Below, in pieces: positions 48,235 to 55,792 of a stretch of 64,000 bases of DNA. Each line of letters begins with the position of its first letter. Position 1 is the stretch's first letter. The position numbers and the translations under genes were made by a program. The DNA lies in contig DASYCZ010000045.1 of NCBI GenBank assembly GCA_036499825.1, positions 74,860 through 138,859 of the forward strand. Direction: 5' to 3'. Under the pieces are notes generated by a model. It ran no database searches. It saw only the letters and a list, made by a program, of their open reading frames with translations, and was not told the origin of the DNA. The stretch is from Paradevosia sp036499825 (lineage in GTDB: Bacteria; Pseudomonadota; Alphaproteobacteria; Rhizobiales; Devosiaceae).

Positions 48235-50760
48235 ATGCCCCACGACACGCCACTGATCACGACGATCGTTGCCGCGTTCGTGCTCGCATTCATCTTTGGA
48301 GCCATCGCCAACCGGTTCCGCCTGCCGCCGCTGGTGGGCTACCTCGTTGCGGGCGTCTTGTGCGGGCCGTTCACGCCGGGCTTCGTTGCGGACCAATCGC
48401 TGGCGACGCAGCTTTCGGAACTGGGCGTGATCCTCCTGATGTTCGGTGTGGGCCTGCACTTCTCGCTCAAGGACCTGATGAGTGTCAGGGCCCTCGCCAT
48501 TCCGGGGGCGCTGGTGCAGATCGCCTTCGCCACCGCGCTGGGCGTTGGGCTGGCCCTGCTGCTCGGCTGGGGGTTGGGCGCAGGCCTGGTCTTCGGCCTC
48601 GCGCTGTCGGTCGCCTCCACTGTCGTGCTGCTGAAAGCCCTGCAGGATCGGCGTCTCATCGAGACGGAACGCGGCCGCATCGCCGTGGGCTGGCTGATCG
48701 TCGAAGATCTGGCGATGGTGCTGGCACTGGTGCTCATTCCGGCGCTGGCGCCGCTGCTTGGCGGCGACACCGTAACGGTGATGCACGATCCGTTCGTGTC
48801 GCTGCTCGAACGCCTTGCCGGCACCGATTTCGGCCTTTCGGGCGTCATCGGCATCACGCTCGTCAAGGTCGCGGCCTTTGTGGGCTTCATGCTGATCGTC
48901 GGCCGCCGCATCATCCCGTGGATGCTGCACGCCGTGGCCCATACGGGCAATCGCGAACTGTTCCGGCTGGCGGTGCTGGCCATCGCGCTCGGCGTCGCGC
49001 TCGGGGCGTCCTATCTCTTCGGCGTGTCGCTGGCGCTTGGCGCCTTCTTTGCCGGCATGATCCTGTCCGAAAGCGAGCTCAGCCATCGGGCGGCGCAGGA
49101 AACCCTGCCGCTGCGCGATGCCTTCGCGGTTTTGTTCTTCGTTTCGGCCGGCATGCTGTTCGATCCGCAGATCCTCATCACAAACCCGCTGCCGGTGCTG
49201 GCGACGCTGTTCATCATCATCGTGGGCAAGTCGGCGGCGGCCTTCGTCATCGTCGTGGTCTTCCGCCGCCCCGTGTCGACGGCGCTGACCATTGCGGCGA
49301 GCCTGGCGCAGATCGGCGAGTTCTCGTTCATCCTCGCCGCCATGGGCGTGGCGTTGCACATCTTGCCGCAGGCGGGCAGCGACCTGATCCTGGCGGGCGC
49401 CATTTTGTCCATCGTGCTCAATCCGCTGGTGTTCTTCATCGTCGAGCGCATGCGGCCGCGCATGGAAGCGCGCATCGCCGCGCGCCAGGGCGAGCCGGCG
49501 GTCGAGGCCACGGAGCCTCGGGTCGAGCCGACACTGGCCGATGCCGTGGCGGCGGCGCCCGAGGTTGTGGCGGCTGCCGTGCATGACAGCGAGGACGACA
49601 CGCCAGTACCGACCACTCTGAGCGGTCACATCATCCTTGTGGGCTTCGGGCGTGTCGGTACGGTGGTGGGCGAAGGGCTGAAGGCGGCCGGCACGCCGTT
49701 TGTCCTGGTGGAGGATTCCGATCACCGGGTGGCGGCGGCGCGCGACATGGGGATCGAAATCGTCGTCGGCAATGCGGCGGCGAGCGATGTGCTGCATCTG
49801 GCCAATGTCGCAGGCGCGAAGACTTTGCTGATCGCCATTCCGAACGCCTTCGAGGCCGGGCAGGCGACCGAACAGGCGCGCCGGCTCAATCCCGGCATCG
49901 AGATCATCGCCCGCTCGCATTCCGACGAGGAAGAGGACTATCTCAAGAAGCTGGGCGCCAACACCGTGATCATGGGTGAGCGCGAGATCGGCCTCGGCAT
50001 GCTGTCCTTCCTCAAGAGCGAGCGGGCCATGCCGCAGCCCATCGCGGAGGACATTCCGGCGCCTGGCCCTAAGCTGGCGCCGGGCGAGAACTTTATCGTG
50101 CAGGCAGTGAAACCCGAAGTTGCCATAGCGACTGCGGTCGTCGCGGCCAATGTCAACACGGTCGAGGCCGCGGAAACGGCGGAAGCCGTCGAGGAAGCGC
50201 AGTCGCTTGGCGATATCGAACCCACGACTCCGCCGGAACTGATCGTCACCCCGGAGCCCGAGCCTGGTGTGGCGCCCGAAGTCATTGTGCTGGCCGATCG
50301 CCGCGAGGAACTGGCGGCGGCGGTCGACGTTGCCGAGCCCGTGTCAGTCGAGCCTGCACCAGTTGAGCCGGAGCCGGCCGAGGCGGCGCCGGTGCTGGTC
50401 GAATCCGAGCCGGAACCCGAACCGGCAACGCCCGAACCTGTTCCTCAGGAAAATCCGCCGCCGGCCGAGCCTGTGACGCCGCCGGCACAGCCCGTCGAAC
50501 TGCCGGGCAGCGAACCTGCCGAAGCGCCGGTGGAGGAGCCTGCGGAACTTCCTTCCGTAACGCCGCCGGTCGAACCCGAAATCCCGCCGGCCGCGCCTGA
50601 GGAAATGCCGGTGCCGGAATTGCCCAACGAGCATCCGGCGCCTGAGCCGACGCCGGTGGGCGAGCCGGAGCCGCAGGTGGAAATTCCGGTCGAGGCCCCA
50701 TCGGAATTGCCCGATGAGCGCGTCGCCCCAGAAGTCGTCCCGGAACCCAAGGCCTCGTGA
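48235..50760 (+). CDS. Monovalent cation:proton antiporter-2 (KefB/YbaL type) with Pro/Glu-rich tail
   Basis: An 841-residue protein. Residues about 5-410 hold some 11-13 membrane helices of the CPA2 antiporter family (RLPPLVGYLVAGVLCGPF, LALGAFFAGMILSESELS, AAQETLPLRDAFAVLFFVSAGM in parts: ETLPLRDAFAVLFF). About 462-580 is a TrkA-N/KTN nucleotide-binding domain (HIILVGFGRVGTVVGEGL, VVGNAAASDVLHLA). From about 620 to the end the protein is extremely rich in Pro and Glu (repeated EPxP and PEP units), unlike E. coli YbaL (about 560 residues). It probably exports K+ in exchange for protons under nucleotide control. GGAGG precedes the start. Six bases separate it from the Rrf2 gene. Confidence 0.93.
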   Translation: MPHDTPLITTIVAAFVLAFIFGAIANRFRLPPLVGYLVAGVLCGPFTPGFVADQSLATQLSELGVILLMFGVGLHFSLKDLMSVRALAIPGALVQIAFATALGVGLALLLGWGLGAGLVFGLALSVASTVVLLKALQDRRLIETERGRIAVGWLIVEDLAMVLALVLIPALAPLLGGDTVTVMHDPFVSLLERLAGTDFGLSGVIGITLVKVAAFVGFMLIVGRRIIPWMLHAVAHTGNRELFRLAVLAIALGVALGASYLFGVSLALGAFFAGMILSESELSHRAAQETLPLRDAFAVLFFVSAGMLFDPQILITNPLPVLATLFIIIVGKSAAAFVIVVVFRRPVSTALTIAASLAQIGEFSFILAAMGVALHILPQAGSDLILAGAILSIVLNPLVFFIVERMRPRMEARIAARQGEPAVEATEPRVEPTLADAVAAAPEVVAAAVHDSEDDTPVPTTLSGHIILVGFGRVGTVVGEGLKAAGTPFVLVEDSDHRVAAARDMGIEIVVGNAAASDVLHLANVAGAKTLLIAIPNAFEAGQATEQARRLNPGIEIIARSHSDEEEDYLKKLGANTVIMGEREIGLGMLSFLKSERAMPQPIAEDIPAPGPKLAPGENFIVQAVKPEVAIATAVVAANVNTVEAAETAEAVEEAQSLGDIEPTTPPELIVTPEPEPGVAPEVIVLADRREELAAAVDVAEPVSVEPAPVEPEPAEAAPVLVESEPEPEPATPEPVPQENPPPAEPVTPPAQPVELPGSEPAEAPVEEPAELPSVTPPVEPEIPPAAPEEMPVPELPNEHPAPEPTPVGEPEPQVEIPVEAPSELPDERVAPEVVPEPKAS

Positions 50761-50766
50761 GCGGAA

Positions 50767-51195
50767 ATGATTTCGCAAAAGGCCAAATATGCATTGCGGG
50801 CGCTGGTGGCGCTGGTGCGGGCCGGGCCCGGCTCGACGCGGATGATCTCGGAGATTTCGCGCGAGCAGTCGATTCCAAAGAAGTTCCTAGAACAGATCCT
50901 GCTTGAGCTGAAGCGCGCCGGCATCGTCACCAGCCACCGTGGCCGCACCGGCGGCTATGCGCTGTTGCGCGCCCCGCAGGAGATTACCTTCGGGGAAGTG
51001 CTGCGGCTGATCGATGGCCCGGTGGCGCTGTTGCCCTGCCTGTCCAAGATCGCCTATCGCCGCTGCGAGGATTGCCGAGACGAGGCGAGCTGCGAAATCC
51101 GCCATGTCTTTGCGAGGGTCGCGGAGGCAACCCGCGACGTGCTCGACAGCACGACGCTGGCCGATGCCGTGCGCGTCGACGTCGAAGCGCTGTAA
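50767..51195 (+). CDS. Rrf2 family transcriptional regulator with cysteine cluster
   Basis: A 142-residue regulator: winged helix at 1-75 (KYALRALVALVRAG, IPKKFLEQILLELKRAGIV, SHRGRTGGYAL) followed by FGEVLRLIDGP and four cysteines, C91, C100, C103 and C109. Cysteine clusters at this position hold an Fe-S cluster in IscR, NsrR and RsrR, so it may sense iron-sulfur status, nitric oxide or redox state. Other Rrf2 members (CymR) control cysteine synthesis. It lies between a potassium antiporter gene and, after one VOC gene, a sulfate importer, so it may control either; this is inference only. Confidence 0.9.
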   Translation: MISQKAKYALRALVALVRAGPGSTRMISEISREQSIPKKFLEQILLELKRAGIVTSHRGRTGGYALLRAPQEITFGEVLRLIDGPVALLPCLSKIAYRRCEDCRDEASCEIRHVFARVAEATRDVLDSTTLADAVRVDVEAL

Positions 51196-51304
51196 TTTGC
51201 CCTCGGCGCCGCAAAAAGTTTCGTCACTCTGTCGATTTCGGCCGCTATCGTTCGTCGTCTCGATATGAGCGGGAACTGATTCCGCCAGAACCAGGGAAAC
51301 CACC

Positions 51305-51715
51305 ATGCAAAAAATGATTTTCGTGAACCTGCCGGTGCGGGATCTTGCGGCCTCGATCCGCTTTTATGAAGCCATCGGATGCGTCAAGAACGAGCAGTTC
51401 AGCGACAACAACGCGGCCTCCATGGCCTGGTCGGATACCATCGTGTTCATGCTGCTCACGCATGAGTTCTTCTCGACCTTCACCTCCAAGCCGATCGCGG
51501 ATTCGCATAAAAGCGTCGGCGCCCTGATCGCCCTGTCGCGCGACAGCCGAGAAGAGGTGGATGCCATCACCGAGGCTGCGGCTGCAGCCGGCGGCAAGGC
51601 CGATTTCCGGGCGCCCCAGGATATGGGCTTCATGTATGGCCGCGCCTTCGAGGATCTCGATGGCCATGGCTTCGAGCCGATGTGGATGGATCCGGCGGCC
51701 GTCGCCCCTCACTGA
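51305..51715 (+). CDS. VOC family protein (glyoxalase/bleomycin-resistance superfamily)
   Basis: A 136-residue protein with the VOC fold: FVNLPVRDLAASIRFYEAIG at the start, central MAWSDTIVFMLLTHEFF and C-terminal MYGRAFEDLDGHGFEPMWMD. The usual first His is Asn (FVNLPV), so metal binding may be altered. The closest groups are lactoylglutathione lyase-like proteins without assigned substrates. CAGGGAAACCACC precedes the ATG. It lies between the Rrf2 gene and the sulfate importer, followed by a strong hairpin, and is probably its own transcript or shares one with the Rrf2 gene. Confidence 0.88.
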   Translation: MQKMIFVNLPVRDLAASIRFYEAIGCVKNEQFSDNNAASMAWSDTIVFMLLTHEFFSTFTSKPIADSHKSVGALIALSRDSREEVDAITEAAAAAGGKADFRAPQDMGFMYGRAFEDLDGHGFEPMWMDPAAVAPH

Positions 51716-51733
51716 TCGATAGATATTCCAAGC

Positions 51734-51768
51734 GTGCCGGCCCCGCCTCCAGGTTGCGGCGCCGGCAC
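51734..51768. terminator. Terminator-like hairpin after the VOC gene
   Basis: GTGCCGGC (51734-51741) pairs with GCCGGCAC (51761-51768). Past a single C-C mismatch, CCGC (51743-51746) pairs with GCGG (51756-51759), leaving a 9-base loop. It lies 19 bases past the VOC stop in the 216-base space before the sulfate importer. No T-tract follows. The rest of that space shows no riboswitch I recognise. Confidence 0.55.
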
Positions 51769-51931
51769 ATGCTCGTCGTCGTCCCAGGCCTTGCCCTAAA
51801 GCAGATTTTCCGTTTCCCGGTCACAAGGCAGGGAACTTTTTCTGCGGCGCCCGGTTTCGACGCATGGCCTGCGCCTTGTAAATGCCGACTGAACTAGTAG
51901 TCTTTAATCAGCGCTTCACCAGGAGGTAATG

Positions 51932-52963
51932 ATGAAGACAACGGCCAAAATCCTGGCCTATGGCGGCTTTTTCGCCGCTTTGGCTTTGGGCTTTTCCGTC
52001 ACCGCACGCGGTGCCGAGCAATCGCTCCTCAATGTCTCCTACGATCCGACCCGCGAGCTCTACGAACAATTCAACGAGGCTTTTGCCAAGCATTGGCAGG
52101 AGACCACCGGCAATACCGTCACCATCGAGAACAGCCATGGCGGCTCGGGCTCGCAGGCTCAGGCGGTGATCGATGGGCTGGAAGCAGACGTCGTGACGCT
52201 CGCCGTGCAGAGCGACATCGATGCCATCGCCGCCAAGGCTGGCAGCATCAAGACGGATTGGCGCGGGCAGTTCGAAAACAACAACACGCCTTACACCTCG
52301 ACCATCATCTTCCTGGTGCGCAAGGGCAATCCCAAGGGCATCAAGGACTGGGGCGATCTCGTCAAGGACGGCGTCCAGGTCGTAACGCCCAATCCCAAGA
52401 CCTCGGGCGGGGCGCGCTGGGGGTATCTTGCCGCATGGGCCTGGGCCAATGGCCAGAATGGCGGCGATGAGGCCAAGGACAAGGATTACATCAAGCAGCT
52501 TTATGCCCACGTCCCGGTGCTCGACAGCGGTGCGCGCGGCGCCACGCTGACCTTCGCCCAAAAGCAGATCGGCGACGTGCTGCTGGCCTGGGAAAACGAG
52601 GCCTATCTGGTGCTCGATGAATTCGGCGCCGACAATTTCGATATCGTGGTTCCGCCGCAGTCGATCCTGGCGGAGCCGCCGGTGGCCATCGTCGATGCCA
52701 ATGTCGACAAGCACGGCACCCGCGCGGTCGCCGAAGCCTATCTCAATTACCTCTATTCGCCGGAAGGCCAGACGATCGAGGCAAAGAACCACTACCGCCC
52801 GGCCAAGCCCGAATTGGTGCAGGACCAGTCGCTTATCGCCGCGTTCCCCAAGATCAAGCTCGTCACCATTGACGATCCGATGTTCGGTGGCTGGGCCGCC
52901 GTTCAACCCAAGCACTTCGGCGATGGCGGCATCTTTGACCAGATATACACCCCAGGCCAGTAG
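51932..52963 (+). CDS. Sulfate ABC transporter substrate-binding protein (Sbp/CysP)
   Basis: A 343-residue periplasmic sulfate/thiosulfate binder with a Sec signal (FAALALGFSVTARG core, cleavage near RGAEQSL). The family run is clear: LNVSYDPTRELYEQFNEAFAKHW in parts (VSYDPTRELYEQFN), NSHGGSGSQAQAVIDGLEADVVTLA in parts (SHGGSGSQAQAVIDGL), NPKTSGGARWGYLAAW and NYLYSPEGQTIEAKNHYRP in parts. ATG 51932 has AGGAGG with 5-base spacing; ATG 51929 would be too close. It is the first gene of the sulfate import operon, supplying sulfur for cysteine synthesis. A perfect 22-base palindrome follows its stop. Confidence 0.93.
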   Translation: MKTTAKILAYGGFFAALALGFSVTARGAEQSLLNVSYDPTRELYEQFNEAFAKHWQETTGNTVTIENSHGGSGSQAQAVIDGLEADVVTLAVQSDIDAIAAKAGSIKTDWRGQFENNNTPYTSTIIFLVRKGNPKGIKDWGDLVKDGVQVVTPNPKTSGGARWGYLAAWAWANGQNGGDEAKDKDYIKQLYAHVPVLDSGARGATLTFAQKQIGDVLLAWENEAYLVLDEFGADNFDIVVPPQSILAEPPVAIVDANVDKHGTRAVAEAYLNYLYSPEGQTIEAKNHYRPAKPELVQDQSLIAAFPKIKLVTIDDPMFGGWAAVQPKHFGDGGIFDQIYTPGQ

Positions 52964-53825
52964 CCCCCATGCCCATCCCGCCGCGGCGGGATGGAGCTTT
53001 CGCAAGCCAAGCGTCATCCCGGGTTTCGGGGTAACGTTTGGCTATACGCTGGTCTATCTCTCGCTGATCGTCCTGATCCCGATCGCGGCGCTCTTCCTCA
53101 AGGCCTTCTCGCTGCCACCGGAGCGGATCGCCGAAATCGCGCTGGCGCCGCGAACGCTGGGTGCCTTGCGGGTCAGCTTCGGCTCGGCGCTGATCGCCGC
53201 ACTGGTCAATGTCGTCTTCGGCCTCCTGGTCGCCTGGGTGCTGGTACGCTACCGCTTCCCGGGACGCCGCCTGCTCGACGCCATCGTGGACCTGCCGTTC
53301 GCATTACCGACGGCAGTCGCCGGCATTTCACTATCGAGCCTTTATGCGCCCAATGGCTGGGTGGGCTCGCTGTTTGCCGCCCATGGCATCAAGATCGCCT
53401 ATACGCCCACCGGCATTGTCATCGCGCTGATCTTCGTCGGCCTGCCCTTCGTCGTGCGCACGGTGCAGCCGGTGCTGGAGGAATTCGAGCAGGAACTCGA
53501 GGAAGCCGCAGCAACGCTTGGGGCGCGGCGCTGGCAGACCATCTTTTTCGTCATCCTGCCACGCCTGGTGCCGGCGGTGCTGACCGGCTTCGCGCTGGCG
53601 TTCGCCCGGGCTGTGGGTGAATATGGCTCGGTCATCTTCATCGCCGGCAATCTGCCCAATGTTTCGGAGATCGCCCCGCTGCTGATCGTCATCAAGCTGC
53701 AGGAGTTCGACGTCCCCGGCGCTGCGGTCGTCGCCGTCGTCATGCTGATCGTCGCCTTCGTGATGTTGCTGGCGATCAATCTCATCCAGTCCTGGTCACG
53801 GCGGAGGTTCGGCGATGGTCTATGA
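52923..53825 (+). CDS. cysT: Sulfate ABC transporter permease CysT
   Basis: An inner-membrane permease of about 300 residues with six hydrophobic segments from FGYTLVYLSLIVLIPIAALF on (in parts), the EAA loop EEFEQELEEAAATLGARRWQ and GEYGSVIFIAGNLPNVSEIAPL (in parts: GEYGSVIFIAGN). The start is uncertain. After the preceding stop (52963) the frame has no ATG, GTG, TTG or CTG before the first membrane helix, and the nearest ATG (52969) is out of frame. The in-frame ATG at 52923, inside the preceding gene, is listed; it gives an N-terminal extension of about 38 residues. The palindrome at 52973-52994 lies inside this extension. A rare non-AUG start further down is the alternative. Confidence 0.85.
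   Translation: MAASLTRYTPQASSPHAHPAAAGWSFRKPSVIPGFGVTFGYTLVYLSLIVLIPIAALFLKAFSLPPERIAEIALAPRTLGALRVSFGSALIAALVNVVFGLLVAWVLVRYRFPGRRLLDAIVDLPFALPTAVAGISLSSLYAPNGWVGSLFAAHGIKIAYTPTGIVIALIFVGLPFVVRTVQPVLEEFEQELEEAAATLGARRWQTIFFVILPRLVPAVLTGFALAFARAVGEYGSVIFIAGNLPNVSEIAPLLIVIKLQEFDVPGAAVVAVVMLIVAFVMLLAINLIQSWSRRRFGDGL
52973..52994 (+). promoter_or_regulatory. Perfect 22-base palindrome between the sulfate-binding-protein and permease genes
   Basis: CCATCCCGCCG (52973-52983) is followed directly by its reverse complement CGGCGGGATGG (52984-52994). As RNA it would form a hairpin of about 9 base pairs with a 4-base loop, ten bases past the binding-protein stop. It matches the hairpins after other binding-protein genes in the window. 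Confidence 0.6.
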
Positions 53826-54696
53826 TAGTCGCCCGGCGCCGCTGTCGCCCGATGCCCATGCCGGCTCCACCACCGAGGCGGCGGGCATTCGCTGGCTGCT
53901 GATCGTCATCGCCGTAGTGTTCATGGTGCTGGTGCTGGTGTTGCCGCTGGTCCTGGTGTTCACGGAGGCCTTCCGGCCCGGCGTTGAGGCCTTCTACAAG
54001 GCCATCAGCGACCGCTATGCGCTGGCGGCCATACGGTTGACGCTGCTGGTTGCGGCGATCTCCGTGCCGCTCAACCTGATCTTCGGGGTCGCCGCCGCCT
54101 GGGCGGTGGCCAAATACGAGTTCAAGGGCAAGGCCTTCCTCACCACGCTGATCGATCTGCCGTTCTCTGTGTCGCCTGTCGTTTCCGGCATGGTCTATGT
54201 GCTGCTGTTCGGCGCGCAGGGTTATTTTGGCCCCTGGCTCAAGGCGCACGACATCGCCATCATCTTCGCGGTACCCGGCATCGTGCTGGCGACGGTCTTC
54301 GTCACCTTCCCGTTCGTTGCCCGCGAGCTCATTCCGCTGATGCAGGCGCAGGGCAATGTCGATGAGGAAGCTGCGTTGTCGCTGGGGGCCTCCGGCTGGC
54401 AGACCTTCTGGCGGGTCACGTTGCCCAACATCAAATGGGGGCTGCTCTACGGCGTCTTGTTGTGCAATGCCCGCGCCATGGGTGAGTTCGGCGCCGTATC
54501 GGTGCTTTCCGGCCACATCCGGGGCAAGACCAACACCATGCCGCTGCATATCGAAATCCTCTATAACGACTACAATGCCGGCGCCGCCTTCGCGGTCGCC
54601 TCGCTGCTGGCGCTGCTGGCACTCGTCACCTTGGTCATAAAGACCGGCCTCGAAATGCGCTTCGGCGACGAACTTGCCGCGACCCGCCGGCACTAA
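53815..54696 (+). CDS. cysW: Sulfate ABC transporter permease CysW
   Basis: A 293-residue inner-membrane permease, six hydrophobic segments from LLIVIAVVFMVLVLVLPLVL (in parts), family motifs DLPFSVSPVVSGMVYVLLFG, EEAALSLGASGWQTFWRVTLP (EAA loop, in parts: EEAALSLGASGWQTF) and GEFGAVSVLSGHIRGKTNTMP (in parts: GEFGAVSVLSGHIRG). It overlaps cysT by 11 bases and pairs with it to form the sulfate channel. Confidence 0.94.
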   Translation: MVYDSRPAPLSPDAHAGSTTEAAGIRWLLIVIAVVFMVLVLVLPLVLVFTEAFRPGVEAFYKAISDRYALAAIRLTLLVAAISVPLNLIFGVAAAWAVAKYEFKGKAFLTTLIDLPFSVSPVVSGMVYVLLFGAQGYFGPWLKAHDIAIIFAVPGIVLATVFVTFPFVARELIPLMQAQGNVDEEAALSLGASGWQTFWRVTLPNIKWGLLYGVLLCNARAMGEFGAVSVLSGHIRGKTNTMPLHIEILYNDYNAGAAFAVASLLALLALVTLVIKTGLEMRFGDELAATRRH

Positions 54697-54708
54697 GAGA
54701 CAGGCTTC

Positions 54709-55749
54709 ATGGAAATCCGCGTCCAAAATATCCGCAAGGAATTCGCGCGCTACCCGGCATTGCGGGACGTCTCGCTCGACATCCGCTCGGGCGAGCTGAT
54801 CGCGCTGCTCGGGCCCTCGGGCTCGGGCAAGACCACGCTGCTGCGTCTCATCGCAGGTCTTGAAACCCCGACGGCGGGGCAGATCTTCTTCGGCGACGAG
54901 GATGCCTCCAACAAGTCGGTGCAGGAACGCCATGTCGGCTTCGTGTTCCAGGCCTATGCATTGTTCCGCAACATGACGGTGCTCGACAATGTGGCGTTCG
55001 GCCTGCGCGTCCGGCCGCGCCGCAGCCGTCCGCCTGCGGCTGAAATCCGCCGCCGGGCGCTGGAGCTGCTCGATCTGGTGCAGCTTTCCGGACTCGAGAA
55101 ACGCTATCCGCAACAATTGTCGGGCGGGCAACGCCAACGCGTGGCGCTGGCCCGGGCGCTCGCCATCGAGCCGGCGGTGCTATTGCTCGATGAGCCGTTC
55201 GGCGCCCTCGATGCGCAGGTGCGCAAGGAGCTGCGCCAATGGCTGCGCGACATCCATGACCGCACCGGCCACACCACGGTGTTCGTCACCCATGACCAGG
55301 AGGAGGCCCTGGAACTCGCCGACCGGCTGGTGGTGATGAGCCAGGGCGCCATCGAGCAGGTCGGTACGCCCGACGATGTCTACGACCGGCCGAATTCGCC
55401 GTTCGTATTCAGCTTCATCGGCGAATCCAGCGCGCTGCCGGTCAGCGTGGAGAACAATGAATTGTGGGTCGGCGGCCGCGCCATCGGCCTGCCGGCGCCG
55501 CAGGTTCCGGAGGGGGCGGGGCGGCTGTATTTCCGCCCGCATGATGTCGAACTGGTCGATGGCGATGCGTGCCTTGCGGGTGTGGTCACCTCCAGCCGCC
55601 GGGTCGGCGGCACGCGCCGCGTGGAACTCGAAATCGGCGGCGAGCAAGGGCCGGTCGAGATCGACCTGCCTTTCGATCACCCCGCCGGCGAGCGCACCCG
55701 CATCGCCTTCCGTCCCAAACGCTGGCGGTTGTTCCCGGTCAAGGGATAG
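54709..55749 (+). CDS. cysA: Sulfate/thiosulfate ABC transporter ATP-binding protein CysA
   Basis: A 346-residue ATPase with Walker A GPSGSGKTT (about 36-44), Q-loop FVFQAYALFRNMTVLDNV, signature LSGGQRQRVALARALA, Walker B VLLLDEPFGALDAQVRKEL and H-loop FVTHDQEEALELAD. The C-terminal part (from about 240) has FIGESSALPVSV and FRPHDVEL, typical for CysA. The start ATG follows AAGAGACAGGC after cysW by 12 bases. It completes a sulfate importer in the order binding protein, T, W, A. Confidence 0.95.
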   Translation: MEIRVQNIRKEFARYPALRDVSLDIRSGELIALLGPSGSGKTTLLRLIAGLETPTAGQIFFGDEDASNKSVQERHVGFVFQAYALFRNMTVLDNVAFGLRVRPRRSRPPAAEIRRRALELLDLVQLSGLEKRYPQQLSGGQRQRVALARALAIEPAVLLLDEPFGALDAQVRKELRQWLRDIHDRTGHTTVFVTHDQEEALELADRLVVMSQGAIEQVGTPDDVYDRPNSPFVFSFIGESSALPVSVENNELWVGGRAIGLPAPQVPEGAGRLYFRPHDVELVDGDACLAGVVTSSRRVGGTRRVELEIGGEQGPVEIDLPFDHPAGERTRIAFRPKRWRLFPVKG

Positions 55750-55792
55750 GGCGTTCCACGGCGATCATGGGTCCGGGAAGTCGGGGCAAGGC

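Noticed and set aside
49011..49616. Minus-strand frame of 201 residues inside the antiporter gene
   Set aside because: It is a shadow of membrane-helix codons on the plus strand, with no start signal.
51716..51931. Possible SAM-type riboswitch upstream of the sulfate importer
   Set aside because: Apart from the terminator-like hairpin at 51734-51768, no conserved riboswitch core could be recognised; the space looks like an ordinary leader.
52969..53035. ATG 52969 as start of cysT
   Set aside because: It is in another frame and meets a stop after about 21 codons.
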